64,000 nt of DNA, taken from Limnephilus marmoratus. Its lineage: Eukaryota > Arthropoda > Insecta > Trichoptera > Limnephilidae. The stretch spans positions 10,242,710 to 10,306,709 of the forward strand of contig OU862910.1 of assembly GCA_917880885.1 (NCBI GenBank). The letters are read 5' to 3'. Shown piece by piece: positions 45,793-57,499 of this stretch; the stretch's first letter is position 1, and each line of letters starts with the position of its first letter. The notes under the pieces were generated by a model. It did no database searches. It saw nothing but the letters and a program-made list of their open reading frames with translations, and was not told the DNA's origin. The position numbers and the translations under genes were made by a program.

Positions 45793-48700
45793 CTGGAAGA
45801 AACAACTAAATAAGTACGCTTTTAATGCAATTATTATTTGAATTGAAATATAGACAACTTTTATTTATCTGATCCAGATATTGCATGCTCAAAATTGTTG
45901 TCATTCGTTTAGCATATAGATTCAAGTGTACCTATAAAACTCAGGGGAGCATTCGCGATGGCGGCCGGTGATGTCGGGCAGCGGTCGCGCCCACAGGTTG
46001 TGGCGGTAGACGGACTCGCGGAACATGGCGGGGCGGTGACGGCGTGAGTGGCGCGCGAAGGGGGGCTGTGTGGGCAGCGCGGTGGGCAGCGCGCCCAGCG
46101 GCACCAGCGGGTAGCGCATCAGTAGGCGCTCCAGGGCCAGACCCTCGTGGCGGTGAAGTGTCAGCGTGGTCCTAAACAGTCCAGTCAAAGGCCATCATTA
46201 GCTAATTTTATCATTGATGAGGATCATTATTGTAATAAGCAAAATAAACATTTTTAGGTTATAAATGACCTGAAATATTTTAATTTCTCCTACTTCTATC
46301 ACTATAAAAGGAAAATGTTGCTTGTGCAATGTTGGAGAACTTGGCAAGCAGAGCACGCAATATCCCATTCATATTTTACATATTATTACATTACAGGGGT
46401 AATTATTACAACTAGGTTTTCTCCAACTGTAAATTCTGCTTTTTTCAAACATTAAGGGTGGGTTTCTTCATTTACCGAGAATGCTAAATGCAATGCTAAT
46501 TGTAAAAATAAACGATCGAAATTTAAAATTTTCTATGCATTTGACCGTTTACTTTTACAATTAGCATTGCATTTAGCATTCTCGGTAAATGAAGAAACCC
46601 ACCATATATATATATATGTGTTGTGGCTTTCATGGGTGAGGAAATAAAGGTATGGTGGTTTTGTGTGTAACTAGTGGAGCAGGTAAAAATATTAATAATT
46701 TAAAATAGGAGACAAATAGTTGTGTAACGAATTTCAAAATTCCCTGATAATTTCAGTTTCTACATTTTTCCCTGACATAGTTTATTTGAGTGTATGAAAC
46801 GATGTATGAATTTGAACGATGCAAGGAGTTTGTGCCAAGATCGAGTTGTTTGGCGGTCCATCCTCTCTGCCTACCCCTGCGGAGAAACGGGCATCGTGGT
46901 AGATTAGTTAGTTAGTTTATTTGATTTAGGTGCATATCTTTCAAATTTTTTTTAGAAATTGCAAAATGTACATAATTTTTACGGAAATTTTTGACATTAT
47001 TTCATACACACCCGAAGATTTTACTTAATTAATTTAATTCGATAAAACGTATTACAAAAAAAACCTAATTTATTTTTGTACACGGATGAAAATTTGTCTA
47101 CAAATGAATTTACTCTGAATATTTATATTTAACGGCCTGGCCGCACCACTCTATGAAATTTTGATTTATACGGAAATACAATATGTTTTTATGTGTTTAT
47201 TTTGAATTTCTGAATTCGAAGGGGGCCGACCGTGAAGGTAATCGGCCCCGATATTTCGATTTCCACGGAAATGTGTCGTATTTTTACGAATTAACTTAGA
47301 ATATCTGAATTTGAAGGCCCGGCCAAGACAGTAATCGGTCGTGAAAATTAGATTTACATGTACATAAATAAGTGGTGTTTTTTAAATAAATTTATTTCAA
47401 ATATCCGTATTTGACAGTCTGGCCGCGACGGTAATCGCCCGGGAAATTTCAATTTACACGGAAATACGACATATTTTTACAAATTTACTTTGAATATCTG
47501 AATTTGAAGGGCCAACTGCGATAGTAATCGGCTGCGAAATTTTGATTTACTGGGAAATATTTCTTAATTTTTACGAAATTACTTTGAATATTCTTAAAAA
47601 TAGAAGAAAGTGCCGCAATGGCAATCAGCCGCGAAATTTCGATTTTCAAGAGAATGTGAAGGGGCGTCTGTTTTTTTTTAAAAAAGAAAGTCAAAAGTTT
47701 CCGGGATACGAAAAACCTGATAATCCTGTTGCATGTGTCGTGTTGAAGGACTTAGACTGCTGAGGAATTGAACTCACAATGCCCAGTTAGGAACCAGACC
47801 TAATGCCAACTCAGCCACTGTTAATAATGTACTGTATATTTCAGGGACCTAGAAGTGATGAATGCGCTGCCCAAATGTCGTGAGTGTTTTTGGGTTAAAA
47901 TAAAATAATTAATAATAAAGTTTTGGGTGAAATAAAAAAAATAATTTGGAAAATTTGGAGCAATTGAAACCGCAACAACCAGATTCAAAGTCAAGTGTGA
48001 ATATCACTGAACCATAAAGTAAAAATAAAAAAATGTTAGCAAAACTATTTTTGTTTTATTTTTTTAAATGTTACCTGTACCGGAAGCGGGGAGTCTCATA
48101 GTAGTCCACTTCCAGGAAGTCATCTCCCGGAGGGTGCTGCGGCTCCACACGGTACTCCTCGTATTGATGGTTGGACTTAACATTGTGGATGATGGATTTG
48201 AAAGCCTGCTTGCAAAGTGGACACTCAGGTTTGATCTGAAAAGATTAGAACACTCGATAAATACAATACAATAAAATGAACGAAAGATTCCCTTTGGAAA
48301 GGGAAGGATTTTATTTGTCTCGTTTATTTCAGATCTCAGGGAGGGTGGTGCTATCCCACGAGTTACACCCTGTAAACGTGCTGTTACGCCCTATAAAAGC
48401 TGACACATGAAGAATAGTAAATGTGGAAGGTAATCTCAGTATCACCCTGGTGTAAGACCACCATTCAGAATCGAAAAATTGCTTGAAATGACATTAACCA
48501 TGTTTGGTGACCAGATCTGAATAGCCAGGCACCAGGGGCGGATCCAGGGGGGGGGTCATGGGGTCATGACCCCCCCCTGGGCTAGGTGGACCTACTTTTT
48601 ACTTGTATCTATTATTATAAAAATCAAATTATAACTTCTAGTGACTTGACCACGACTATGTGACCCCCCCCTGGCGCTATGTGACCCCCCCCTGGCGCCA

Positions 48701-49216
48701 AAGCTGGATCCGCCCTTGCCAGGCACTTTCATGGCTTCGTTTTCCCCTTCTCCTTTCCCTTCCCATCACAATTAGCCTCACAACATACCCCAATTGGGAA
48801 AGCCATGATCTTACTTTCTCCAGATGATTAGGAGCAATTAGTCATTTATATTGAAAAAAAGACCCAATAAATTAATAAAGAAAACACATGGTGCTCATGG
48901 GAGAGGCGTGTCTGTGCACCCGAATGAAATGTAAGATGTAAAAAAAAAATATTACAATGATTAAACGCAAAATATTACAAACCTTGCTCCAAGTCAGCAG
49001 ACAGTGAAAGCAGAACTGGTGCAGGCAGGAGTCGGTGAAGGACTTGTTCTTGCACTGCCCGAGGCAGATGGCACAGTCGGGCGGGGGAGAGCTGCGCCCC
49101 GAGGGGGATGCGGAGGCAGGGGCGGTGGAGCGCGGGGAGTCCGCGGGGGGGCCCGCCTCCTTCACGGGTCCCTCCGAGCCGGCCCCACTCGCAGACACGC
49201 CCGGTAAACTTTCCAT
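43986..49216 (-). CDS. Topors: TOPORS-like RING E3 ubiquitin/SUMO ligase, 4 exons
   Basis: Exons in transcript order: 49216-48983, 48235-48075, 46171-45932, 45792-43986; frame is kept through all junctions, giving 813 residues with stop TGA at 43988-43986. Seen: an N-terminal C3HC4 RING at about 48-86 (C48, C51, C64, H66, C69, C72, C83, C86) split by intron 1; an Arg/His-rich segment in exon 3; the TOPORS-type SPFDMVGYD near 283-290; several acidic-flanked hydrophobic patches like SUMO-interacting motifs (DIVML ~324, EVVMV ~380, DTVII ~406, IEVVD ~420); and a Ser/Lys/Arg-rich tail with KRKSRKKSKHKKRHSS. In the family this nuclear protein is a ubiquitin and SUMO E3 ligase; Drosophila Topors acts at insulators and the nuclear lamina. 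The start ATG follows an acceptor-like TTTTCCAG at 49234-49241, so a 5' noncoding exon upstream is likely. Intron 1 holds a SINE with a hAT MITE inside; intron 2 holds a satellite and a MITE. Confidence 0.92.
45932..46171 (-). CDS. Topors: TOPORS exon 3
   Basis: Acceptor GTTTAG|GACC, donor TATAG|GTACAC. Encodes an Arg-rich segment ending GRHRECSPEFYR. It matches the position of the RS/Arg-rich region that follows the RING in TOPORS proteins. Confidence 0.88.
46459..46601. mobile_element. 143-bp near-perfect palindromic MITE
   Basis: TGGGTTTCTTCATTTACCGA and its exact complement, with arms of about 48 bp (through ATGCTAATTGTAAAA). In TOPORS intron 2. Confidence 0.8.
47110..47645. repeat. ~115-bp satellite, about five diverged units
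   Basis: Units repeat GAAATTT.GATTTACACGGAA, ATTTTTACGAA, TTTGAATATCTGAATTTGAA and a C/G-rich GGCCGCGAC.GTAATCGGCC core. Only array of this kind in the window; in TOPORS intron 2. Confidence 0.75.
47750..47822 (-). mobile_element. tRNA-like SINE head fragment
   Basis: The minus strand reads GTGGCTGAGTTGGCATTAGG (box A-like) and GAGTTCAATTC (box B-like). A similar head occurs at about 62045-62140. Confidence 0.4.
48075..48235 (-). CDS. Topors: TOPORS exon 2 (RING C half)
   Basis: Acceptor TTTTCAG|ATCA, donor GTACAG|GTAACA. Encodes IKPECPLCKQAFKSIIHNVK, completing the RING, then DDFLEVDYYETPRFRY. Confidence 0.93.
48419..48862 (+). mobile_element. SINE body interrupted by hAT MITE
   Basis: AGTATCACCCTGGTGTAAGA and GGTGACCAGATCTGAATAGC match the SINE at 38205; the tRNA head is missing. 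The hAT MITE at 48533-48718 splits it. In TOPORS intron 1. Confidence 0.7.
48533..48718. mobile_element. hAT-type MITE, copy 2
   Basis: Ends CAGGGGCGGATCCAG / CTGGATCCGCCCTTG with exact 8-bp TSD CCAGGCAC (48525-48532, 48719-48726). The TSD comes from the SINE sequence. Confidence 0.9.
48983..49216 (-). CDS. Topors: TOPORS exon 1 (RING N half)
   Basis: 78 codons from the ATG to AGCAAG|GTTTGT. A Pro/Ser/Ala-rich, locally GC-rich start is followed by DCAICLGQCKNKSF and CLHQFCFHCLLTWSK, giving the first six zinc ligands of the RING. Confidence 0.93.
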
Positions 49217-49539
49217 TCTGACGATGGTGTAATCTGGAAAAGGATTGCATCAAAAATGTTAACAAATCATAGCATTAAATTTTTTTGTTCGGGAAAACAT
49301 AGTTGTAATATAAACAATTTTGACAAAAAAGCATAAAACATAAGTTCTCTATCACTGTAATTCTGCATCTCTTTCTTACACACCAAATAATAGTGAGACA
49401 AGCGATGCACAAATATAAATGTAATCGTTATCGCACATCTCCCTCACTCGTATTAAAGATATGATATGCCGCGTACAGCATAATAAAAGTATTTTATTAT
49501 GCTTTTGCTGTGTTACCCTACTTTGCATAGAATTTGGAT

Positions 49540-50130
49540 AAGATTAAAGATGTAATTTGGGAGCTGGTTACGGGTACCGCCGTCCCGGGAACCATTTTTT
49601 GGATAACCAACATTTGCTAATTTAGCAGGGGTGTGCGCGTTCATGGGGTAATTTGGGAGCCGGTATGGGTTCCGCCGTACCGGAAATCGTTTATTGGATA
49701 ACCAATTGATGAACTCTGATGTCATTTCACCCATATCATAGGTAACCCCAGGTGATTCGCTACGTTTGGTGATTTAGCAGGGATGCCTGGGTTCATGGAG
49801 TGAGGTTTGTCTAGGTCTTGGCGGTGGATGCTATTGCCCATCTACTGCGTGGCAGGCCAAATCGGGAGAGTCTGGTTGAGGGAGACCTTTTGACCTCTCC
49901 AGCCGGACTCTTTCAACCCATCGCTTGCATTGCAGTGGCAAGGATTCATACTTTCGTCACTCCTGAACAACATGATGTCCAGATTCCTACCCACTCCTCA
50001 CATTTTTCCTTCTCAGAACTTCCTCTCCTTTCTTTCCCTAAAAAGACCCTCCACACAGCTAAGACGCAAAGATGACGTAGTTCCTGAGGGATTTTTTTTT
50101 CCTCAGGGCCTCCTGTGTGGAGATACATAA
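49540..50130 (+). mobile_element. LINE 3' region fragments
   Basis: A duplicated leader (GGTACCGCCGTCCCGGGAAC and GGTTCCGCCGTACCGGAAAT) is followed by GGTGATTTAGCAGGGATGCC, CAGATTCCTACCCACTCCTC and a CCTGAGG...CCTCAGG hairpin tail. Matches 32985-33045 and 35030-35262. No RT motif left. Confidence 0.5.
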
Positions 50131-50245
50131 TATTAAAAAAAACTATATTTTGAAATAACTCTAATAATTTATTTTGTGAACAGACATTGAACATTACAAA
50201 TCAAATAACATAACATGGCTCTTATATTTTTAGAAATCTATAGGT

Positions 50246-50905
50246 ATATATCTGTACCCGAGAAGCATACGGATGCAAGTCCAAAATTTGAAGAAATGAG
50301 TTTTTGATGCAGACTTGAAGTAAATAATCATGTTTATCAGTGGCAGAAAGATACAGGTCCTATCATCAAGAAAATATAGGATTTTCAAAATTGCATATGG
50401 ATGCAACTACCATGTTGCAACAACTTTCTTAGAAGCAAAAGGAAAGGTACCATGGACTTGCATCTTTATGATTTATTGCATTTTGAGTATTATGACTCAT
50501 TTTTACATAATTATGTAGTATTATGACTCAAATTATACATTACTACCCTTTCTATTAAAGCAAACAGTTCTTAAACATTGATCCTTTCATAAAACACCAC
50601 ATGTCATATCAAAATATTCCACTTCATTTAGAAGCAGAAGGACTCAAGTCCGTGTTTTTGTTTGACTCGAGTCAGCTCTTTATTTTAAACAATATTTTTA
50701 AAGGCTTTATATATAAAATCTTTCGTTTTATTTGCTCGTTTTTAAAACAAAATTAATTGATTTAATAATTAATAAATAAATTATCTATCAGCATGGATAT
50801 CCGAAAAAGTTATGTCACCTTAAGTTAGAGAAAAAATAGTCTTTTGGCTCTCCTGAACATTTACGTTTTTGGACTTGCATCCGTATGCTTCTCGGGTACA
50901 GATAT
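50246..50905. mobile_element. TIR element of ~660 bp
   Basis: TATATCTGTACCCGAGAAGC and its complement at 50886-50905, inverted identity of about 42 bp through GCATACGGATGCAAGTCC. The interior has no supported gene. Confidence 0.72.
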
Positions 50906-52067
50906 ATATATATATATTTTTTTTTTTTTAAACTAAAGTAACACATATTATAGAGAGAGGTCTATGTGACTCATCGTTCTAGAATCTTCAATCTATTTCG
51001 TTTTCATATCGATGACGCATCATACGATGATGGACTATTATATCTCATGATGTATTAAGTTGACCTAGAAAATTCAGTATATTATATCATCATCTTCTTC
51101 CCCTTATCCTATTCGGGTCGGGGACCCATTGCATCGACAAGGCTCCTCCATACGTCCCTGTCTTGTGCTGATTGTATTGATCGCTGACAGTACATTATAT
51201 AAAATATTAATTCCAGAATAAACTCCGCAAAAGCACCATGGTTGCATATCATTATACGTTCAGCAGTACAAAGAAAGCGTTTCATAAAAGACATGTGTTA
51301 TATTGCAAAAAGAAATTATAATATTATAGAATTTTTAATTCCAAGCACTTGCAAACATTACGTGATATTGTATGACCACAGATCAGCCAAGGGGTGACTA
51401 ATTTCCCACTCAAACAGACAAAGGTACTACATCATCAGTTCTGATAATATGAAAAGTCTGATATCAATTTGTTTATACAAAACAATGTAGCGTTATTGCG
51501 TTTATTGAGCTATGATGAAACAAAGAACAATAATTTAAAATATGTGTGATAACATTAGTTATGCTGTTCAGAAAAACCAAAATTCATAATCAGGTTTCGT
51601 TAACACATTAATTTAATTGTGTACAGGACAAACTTTAATTTAAAAAGTTAAAGATTAGTTGCTACTGACATCACTTAATAACAATAATAATTAGATAATT
51701 TATACCATCCCGCATTTGTTTGTATTGTCGGTTCAAAGGTAGAACTCATTAAATGCCATAAAAGTAGTTTAACCATCAAACTGATGATGTTATGTGCGCA
51801 CTACTGCAAGAATAATAAATAAAGACAACAGGGAAAAACAGGAATTAAAGACAAATTTGCACCGATCAGAATAAAATTTTTAAAAGTCTGTATTTTTTTT
51901 ACTAACATTCTTCATTAATGCTTTTTTATAAGAAATAAATAACTATTTTTATCTACTTGCAAGAGGTCACTCACAATTCTAGCCTACCACAAATAACCAA
52001 ATAAACCGCCAGTTTTATATAGTTTTCAACAGCAATGGTTTTTACCGCATAGTTTTTTTTGTTTACC
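50906..52067. other. Gene-poor AT-rich stretch
   Basis: No gene or clear element. 51095-51180 (CTTATCCTATTCGGGTCGGG) resembles a common insect retroposon fragment. Confidence 0.3.
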
Positions 52068-52670
52068 GAATAGTTGGCTAAAGTTCGGTTTATGGGGGAA
52101 ATTCCTAAAAAATAAAACTAGTTATTTTTATACTAATTTTGGGTCGGGGAATCCGAATCTGAAAGAATTAGGCGGCGGCAAGCAATATTAACTGAGTTAC
52201 ACGACTTTAAAAATTTTTATACACACACAGGAAAATAGTCATTTTGGAAGCATTCTGATTCCTAGAAAATCAAACTAGTTATTTTTATACTAACTATGGG
52301 CCGGGGAATCCGAATCTGAAAGAATTAGGCGGCGGCAAGCAATATTAACTGAATTACACGACTTTAAAATTTTCTATACACACACACATGAAAATAGTCA
52401 TTTCGAAGTACGAAGATCATAGAAAAACAAGATAACATAGATGTTTTTACCACACAAAATTAAGTGTTGCCAGTAAGCAGTAATATCAATAACGTAAAAT
52501 AACATGTTTATATTTTAAGTACTTATTTTTCATAAATTTTACTAGCTTTGTATCACAAACCATGTTACATAAACCAGGGTGGCCACAAAAAACGGATTTC
52601 AAAATTCCCTGATAATTCCAGGTTTTCCAGGGCAGTTTCTACATTTTTCCCTGATATGTTTAATTTGATA

Positions 52671-53606
52671 TTAGGTCCTTACATATGAAATTGGCATTTT
52701 GCCGTACTGGCAACTTTGATCTCAAATATCTTCTCTTTGGTTAGGAATTCCAAATTCAAATTTATACAGCTCATTTACTCATGTGTTTGTGTTTCGAAAA
52801 TTATAATTTATTTGTTTTTTCCATAATACTTTTTTTTTCTTTGCGTCACTTAGTTTATGAAATGGAAAACTTGGAGTCAATTTTCGCTTGGGGCATGGTT
52901 TGGCTGGTTCGGCAGGGTTCAGCCATTGTGATGAGCGCTTCCGATTATCGTACAGGATCCAATTTTCATCACAGATAATGATTTGATTTAAAATCCCTTC
53001 ATTATTGTGCCGGTTGAGCAATGCAACACAGCAGTCAATGCGCGTTTGTTGATTTGCTTCACTCAATTCGTGAGGTACCCACCTTTCAAGCTTTTTCAAC
53101 TTCCCAATTTGCTTCAAGTGGATTAAAACAGTTTTATCACTAACACCGCAGCCTACTAACTCGGACGTGGTTTGCGATGGATCCGCGCTTCCACAATAGC
53201 CTTCAATTCTTCATTATCAACTTTGGTCTCCGGCCGTCCACGGGGCTTGTCCTGCAGGTCGAAATTTCCAGAACGAAAACGTTGGAACCAAAAACGCACT
53301 GTGTTTTCTTTTGCGGCACCGTCGCCATACACACCATTAATCCTTCGAGATGTTTCTGCAGCACTGGTGCCACGGTGGAACTCGTACTCGTAAATAATGC
53401 GATATTTCAAGTTTTCCATTTTGTAAACTAAGTGACGCAAAGAAAAAACAATTAAGGAAAAAACAAATGAATTATAATTTTCGAAACACAAATACATGAG
53501 TAAATAGCTGTATAAATTTGAATTTGGAATTCCTAACCAAAGAGAAGATATTTGAGATCAAAGTTGCCAGTACGGCAAAACGCCAATTTCATATGTAAGG
53601 ACCTGA
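52671..53606 (-). mobile_element. mariner element, internally deleted
   Basis: TA-flanked (52669-52670, 53607-53608), ends TTAGGTCCTTACATATGAAA and its complement. The minus strand from about 53419 encodes MENLKYRIIYEYEFHRG, an HTH-like NTVRFWFQRFRSGNFDLQD, GRPETKVD, then WVPHELSEANQQTRIDC and CDENWILYDNRKRSSQWLNP. The rest of the DDD/E domain is missing. The distal end is an inverted copy of about 195 bp of the 5' end, including the start codon region. Confidence 0.88.
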
Positions 53607-53639
53607 TATAAGGGGATATCGTTCGTTAGATAAATAATA

Positions 53640-54780
53640 AAGGGAATTCCGTCATCTATAGCAATTATTATTTCCTTGTATCACAATAATCTATTAAAAA
53701 CAAAATACACTCGTTACAAATTTATGATATTTCACCTGAAGACTTTTTTCAAGCTTTTGAAACGATACATAGAGATATAATCATTAAAAAAACTATCTAA
53801 AAATGGAATAAAAGGAAAGGCATTGAAACCGTTCAAGGAACTAATAGATGTCAAACCACAAAAGTGGGAGTGACAAGATTACATTGAGAGTACCACAAGG
53901 GTCTGTTCTTGGATCTATTTTTTTTATAATGTTCATTAATGATATGGTAAAAGTATGGCAGACGATGCATTGATATATATATCAGGAGAATATTATGAAC
54001 TCATAATGAATCATTTAAATGAAGACCTACATAATATATCAATATGGCTGAAGAAAAATAAACTTAAATAGAGTGTAAACAAAACTAAATCTATGAACAT
54101 TGGAAAACAAGTAACGCAAACAAAAAAAGACATATAGACGGTGAAGTTTGGAAAGAAGTATTTGAAATTAAATATTTGGGAGTAATAATTGACTCTAAAT
54201 TGACTTTCGCTCAAAATACAAAACCAATTATTAAAAGGATAGTCAAAAAAAATTCGCTGTTGGGAAGAATAAGAAGATTCCTTGACATAGTCTCCAGTAA
54301 AAATGTGTACAACGCAATCATTGTACCACACATAAATTACTGTAGCAGCATTCTATTCTTATACAATGACGGATTAATGAAACAAATGACAATTCTACAA
54401 AACAGAGCTATGAGAACTATATTGAAGAAAAATAGGTACACTTCAGTCAAGAAAATGTTGAAGGAGTTAAATATCTTGTCATTTAGACAAATTATTTACT
54501 TCAATACTATATTGTTAATCTACAAAATAATCAATGGCCATACGTCTATTGGATTCCTACGAAAAATTGATAAACTACAAAGCAACAACATGAGACGAGG
54601 AAAAGAAATGAACTAAGACCCCCCTTCAGGAAAAAAACACAGTAAAAAGTCATTGATGTACGGAGCATTGAAGATATTTGGAGAATTATCAGAAGAAATA
54701 AAATTGGAAGAGAGCATAAAGGCATTTAAAATTAAATTGCGAAGACATGTGATTGATTTGGTATAGATGTGTTATTTTAA
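53640..54780 (+). pseudogene. LINE reverse transcriptase remnant
   Basis: Frames read VPQGSVLG (about 53888), MADDALIYISGEYYELIMNH (about 53955), then YLGVIIDSKLTFAQNTKPII and LLGRIRRFLDIVSSKNVYNA with HINYCSSILF (54176-54616). VPQGS and (F/Y)ADD-like motifs identify a non-LTR RT; frameshifts and stops make it dead. Confidence 0.75.
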
Positions 54781-55015
54781 GGGTATGTATATATAAGGAT
54801 TTTATTAGGACATAGATAACTATGTACCTATTTAAAATACCGCAATAATACCGATTTCACAAATCACAAAATAACGAATTTAGTTTTATTTTTGGAATTC
54901 CCTGATATTCTAAAAAAATTTTGAAATTCCCTGACATTTCCCTGATAATTCCAGGTTCGGTAAAATTCCCTGATAATTCCAGGTTTTCCAGGTCCTGTGG
55001 CCACCCTGATAAACC

Positions 55016-55205
55016 CAGCGTAGCTGCTAAACTACTTGAAAACAGGGATGTTTTTTTGCCGTGACGCGAGCAGGCGGTATAAAGGGGCACAAACCATGTT
55101 ACACAAACCTAGCGTAGCCGTTAAACTACTTGAAAACAGGGATGTTTTTTTGCCGTGACGCGAGCAGGCGGTATAAAGGGGCACAAACCATGTTACACAA
55201 ACCTA
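55016..55205. repeat. ~97-bp minisatellite, two units
   Basis: Unit: AAACTACTTGAAAACAGGGA, TGCCGTGACGCGAGCAGGCG, TATAAAGGGGCACAAACCAT. The same unit occurs inside MITE M copies (27985-28090, 55925-56025, 56705-56940, 57805-57900). Confidence 0.8.
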
Positions 55206-55688
55206 GCGTTAGGTTAGGTTAGGTTACGCATTTTTAAGACTACGAATTTTCATACTTTTGGTTTAAGAATACGGCCGTTGAGATAGTTGTAATTCATAAT
55301 ATAGGGATAAATATTTTTGAGAGCTGGACACTGCCGGCAGACGTTTTTGTACATTTCTTGTTTTTCTATGATCTTCGTACTTCGTGTGTCAAAATGCTTC
55401 CGAAATGACTATTTTCATGTGTGTGTGTATAGAAAATTTTAAAGTCGTGTAATTCAGTTAATATTGCTTGCCGCCGCCTAATTCTTTCAGATTCGGATTC
55501 CCCGGCCCATAGTTAGTATAAAAATAAGTAGTTTGAATTTCTAGGAATCAAAATGCTTCCAAAATGACTATTTTCCTGTGTGTATGAAAAATTTTAAAGT
55601 CGTGTAACTCAGTTAATATTGCTTGCCGCCGCCTAATTCTTTCAGATTCGGATTTTCCGGCCCATAATTAGTATAAAAAAAAAAAATT

Positions 55689-56271
55689 GGGAGGAATGCA
55701 GATCCGGGCACCGTCTGGAAATTTAATAAAAAGGCACTTTCTAGATGAGAAAAGTGTGGAAAAGCAGAATAAAACAAAAATTAAGGCGCGCTCGGCAAAA
55801 TTGAGGGAGATACAACCGTTCAAAGTATTTAAAATTTCACTTTACAAACTGATATTGACAGTTCGCCCGCGTCCGCCCGCCATTTTTTTATAACCTAATA
55901 CGCTAAACATGGTTTGTGATAGAAAAGAAAGTGCCCCCTTCGTAGCGCCTGCTCGCGTCACGGCAAAAAAACATCCCAGTTTTCAAGTGGTTTAGCGGCT
56001 ACGCTAGGTTTGTGTAATATGGTTTGTGATTTTGGCGTACTATTAATTCTGTATTAGGTCTGGGATCCAACATAAGCAATGAAAACATGGCGAACGAACT
56101 GTCAATATCAGTTCGCGAAGTGAATTTTTAAATACTTTGAACGGTTGTATCTCCCTTAATTTTGCCGAGCGCGCCTTAATTTATTTTTTATTCATCTTCT
56201 CCACACTTTTCTCATCTAGAAAGTGCCTTTTTATTAAATTTCCAGACGGTGCCCGGATCTGCATTTCACCC
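55689..56271. mobile_element. MITE family M, copy B
   Basis: GGGAGGAATGCAGATCCGGG / CCCGGATCTGCATTTCACCC with 8-bp TSD AAAAAATT (55681-55688, 56272-56279). Inserted in the right arm of element X. Confidence 0.82.
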
Positions 56272-56447
56272 AAAAAATTTTTTTTTTGGACCATCCCCCG
56301 TAAACCGAATTTTTTCCGAATAGTTTTCAACAGCGATTGTTGTCGCTTGTTGCCAAAACAATTTTTCAGTGTAAAATATACACAGCAATATCGCTAGATA
56401 GCGTTGTTACTACAACAGCAAGATTCTAACAGACATTTCATGTTTTT

Positions 56448-57334
56448 GGGTGAAATGCAGATCCCGCCAATGTGGGGTATTTTAACAAAAATGCACTTTC
56501 TAGATGAGAAAAGTGTGGAAAAGTTGAATAAAAAAGAAATTAAGGTGCGCTTGGCAAAATTGAGGGAGATACAGCCGTTTAAAGAATGAATAAAATGACA
56601 CTTCGTGAACTTATACTACGCCATTTTGTTACTATTATGTTGGTATCTCAGACTTGCTATGTGATATATAATAAGGCGCGTAATTATAAAAAACAGAATT
56701 AATAATGGTCACAAACCATGTTACACAAACCTGGCATAGCCGGTAAACTACTTGAAAACTGGGATGTTTTTCTTGCGTTGACGCGAGTAGGCGTTATAAA
56801 GGGGCACAAACCATGTTACATAAACCATGTTACACAAACCTAGCGTAGCCGCTAAACTATTTGAAAACTGGGATGTTTTTCTTGCGTTGACGCGAGTAGG
56901 CGTTATAAAGGGGCACAAACCATGTTACACAAACCATGTTTAGCGTAGTCTTAGGTTAGGTTACTTTAATTTGGAAGGTGATAAACAGTTTAAAAAATCG
57001 TTGAAAAAAAGTCCGCTAGACAAATTTCATAATTACGCGCCTCATCTATCACATGAAGTCGGCTACAATCGTATCTAGGCTCTTGGTTTTATCAGGTCAG
57101 GGATACCAACATATTAGTGTCAAATGGCCAGGGATACCAACATATTAGTGTCAAAATGGCTGACAGTATCGGTTCATGAAGTGACATTTTATTCATACTT
57201 TAAACGGCTGTATCTCCCTCAATTTTGCCAAGCGCACCTTAATTTCTTTTTTATTCAACTTTTCCACACTTTTCTCATCTAGAAAGTGCATTTTTATTAA
57301 AATCCCCCACATTGGCGGGATCTGCATTCCTCCC
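56448..57334. mobile_element. MITE family M, copy C
   Basis: GGGTGAAATGCAGATCCCGC / GGCGGGATCTGCATTCCTCC, 8-bp TSD ATGTTTTT (56440-56447, 57335-57342). Two minisatellite units inside. Confidence 0.88.
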
Positions 57335-57499
57335 ATGTTTTTCCCCTGTGGTCTTCAAGCAAGAAGATCCAGATGTATTTTTGTTGTTGTATAATATAGG
57401 TTAAAGTTTTAAAATAAGCCCCACTAAGGTTGAAAAATAACTAAATTGTGCAATATAAGATATGAATTGTTATTAATATGACCGTGCTAAAAAAACAGT

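Larger units (their letters stand above)
52576..55008. mobile_element. Element Y (AGGGTGGCCAC ends)
   Basis: AGGGTGGCCAC / GTGGCCACCCTG termini with 7-bp TSD ATAAACC (52569-52575, 55009-55015), and repeated TTCCCTGATAATTCCAGGTT motifs subterminally. Its target is the minisatellite unit. It carries a mariner and a LINE fragment. A further piece of this family lies at 46726-46800. Confidence 0.7.
52076..56317. mobile_element. Outer TIR element X with nested insertions
   Basis: Ends GGCTAAAGTTCGGTTTATGG / GTAAACCGAATTTTTTCC with exact 8-bp TSD GAATAGTT (52068-52075, 56318-56325). Each inner arm has two tandem ~165-bp units (GGGGAATCCGAATCTGAAAG, GGCGGCGGCAAGCAATATTA) at about 52137-52440 and, inverted, 55360-55680. 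Contains a minisatellite, element Y, a mariner, a LINE piece and MITE M copy B. Confidence 0.75.

Noticed and set aside
49004..49265. Long frames in other phases over TOPORS exon 1
   Set aside because: GC-rich shadows of the real exon; the RING lies in the minus-strand frame starting at 49216.
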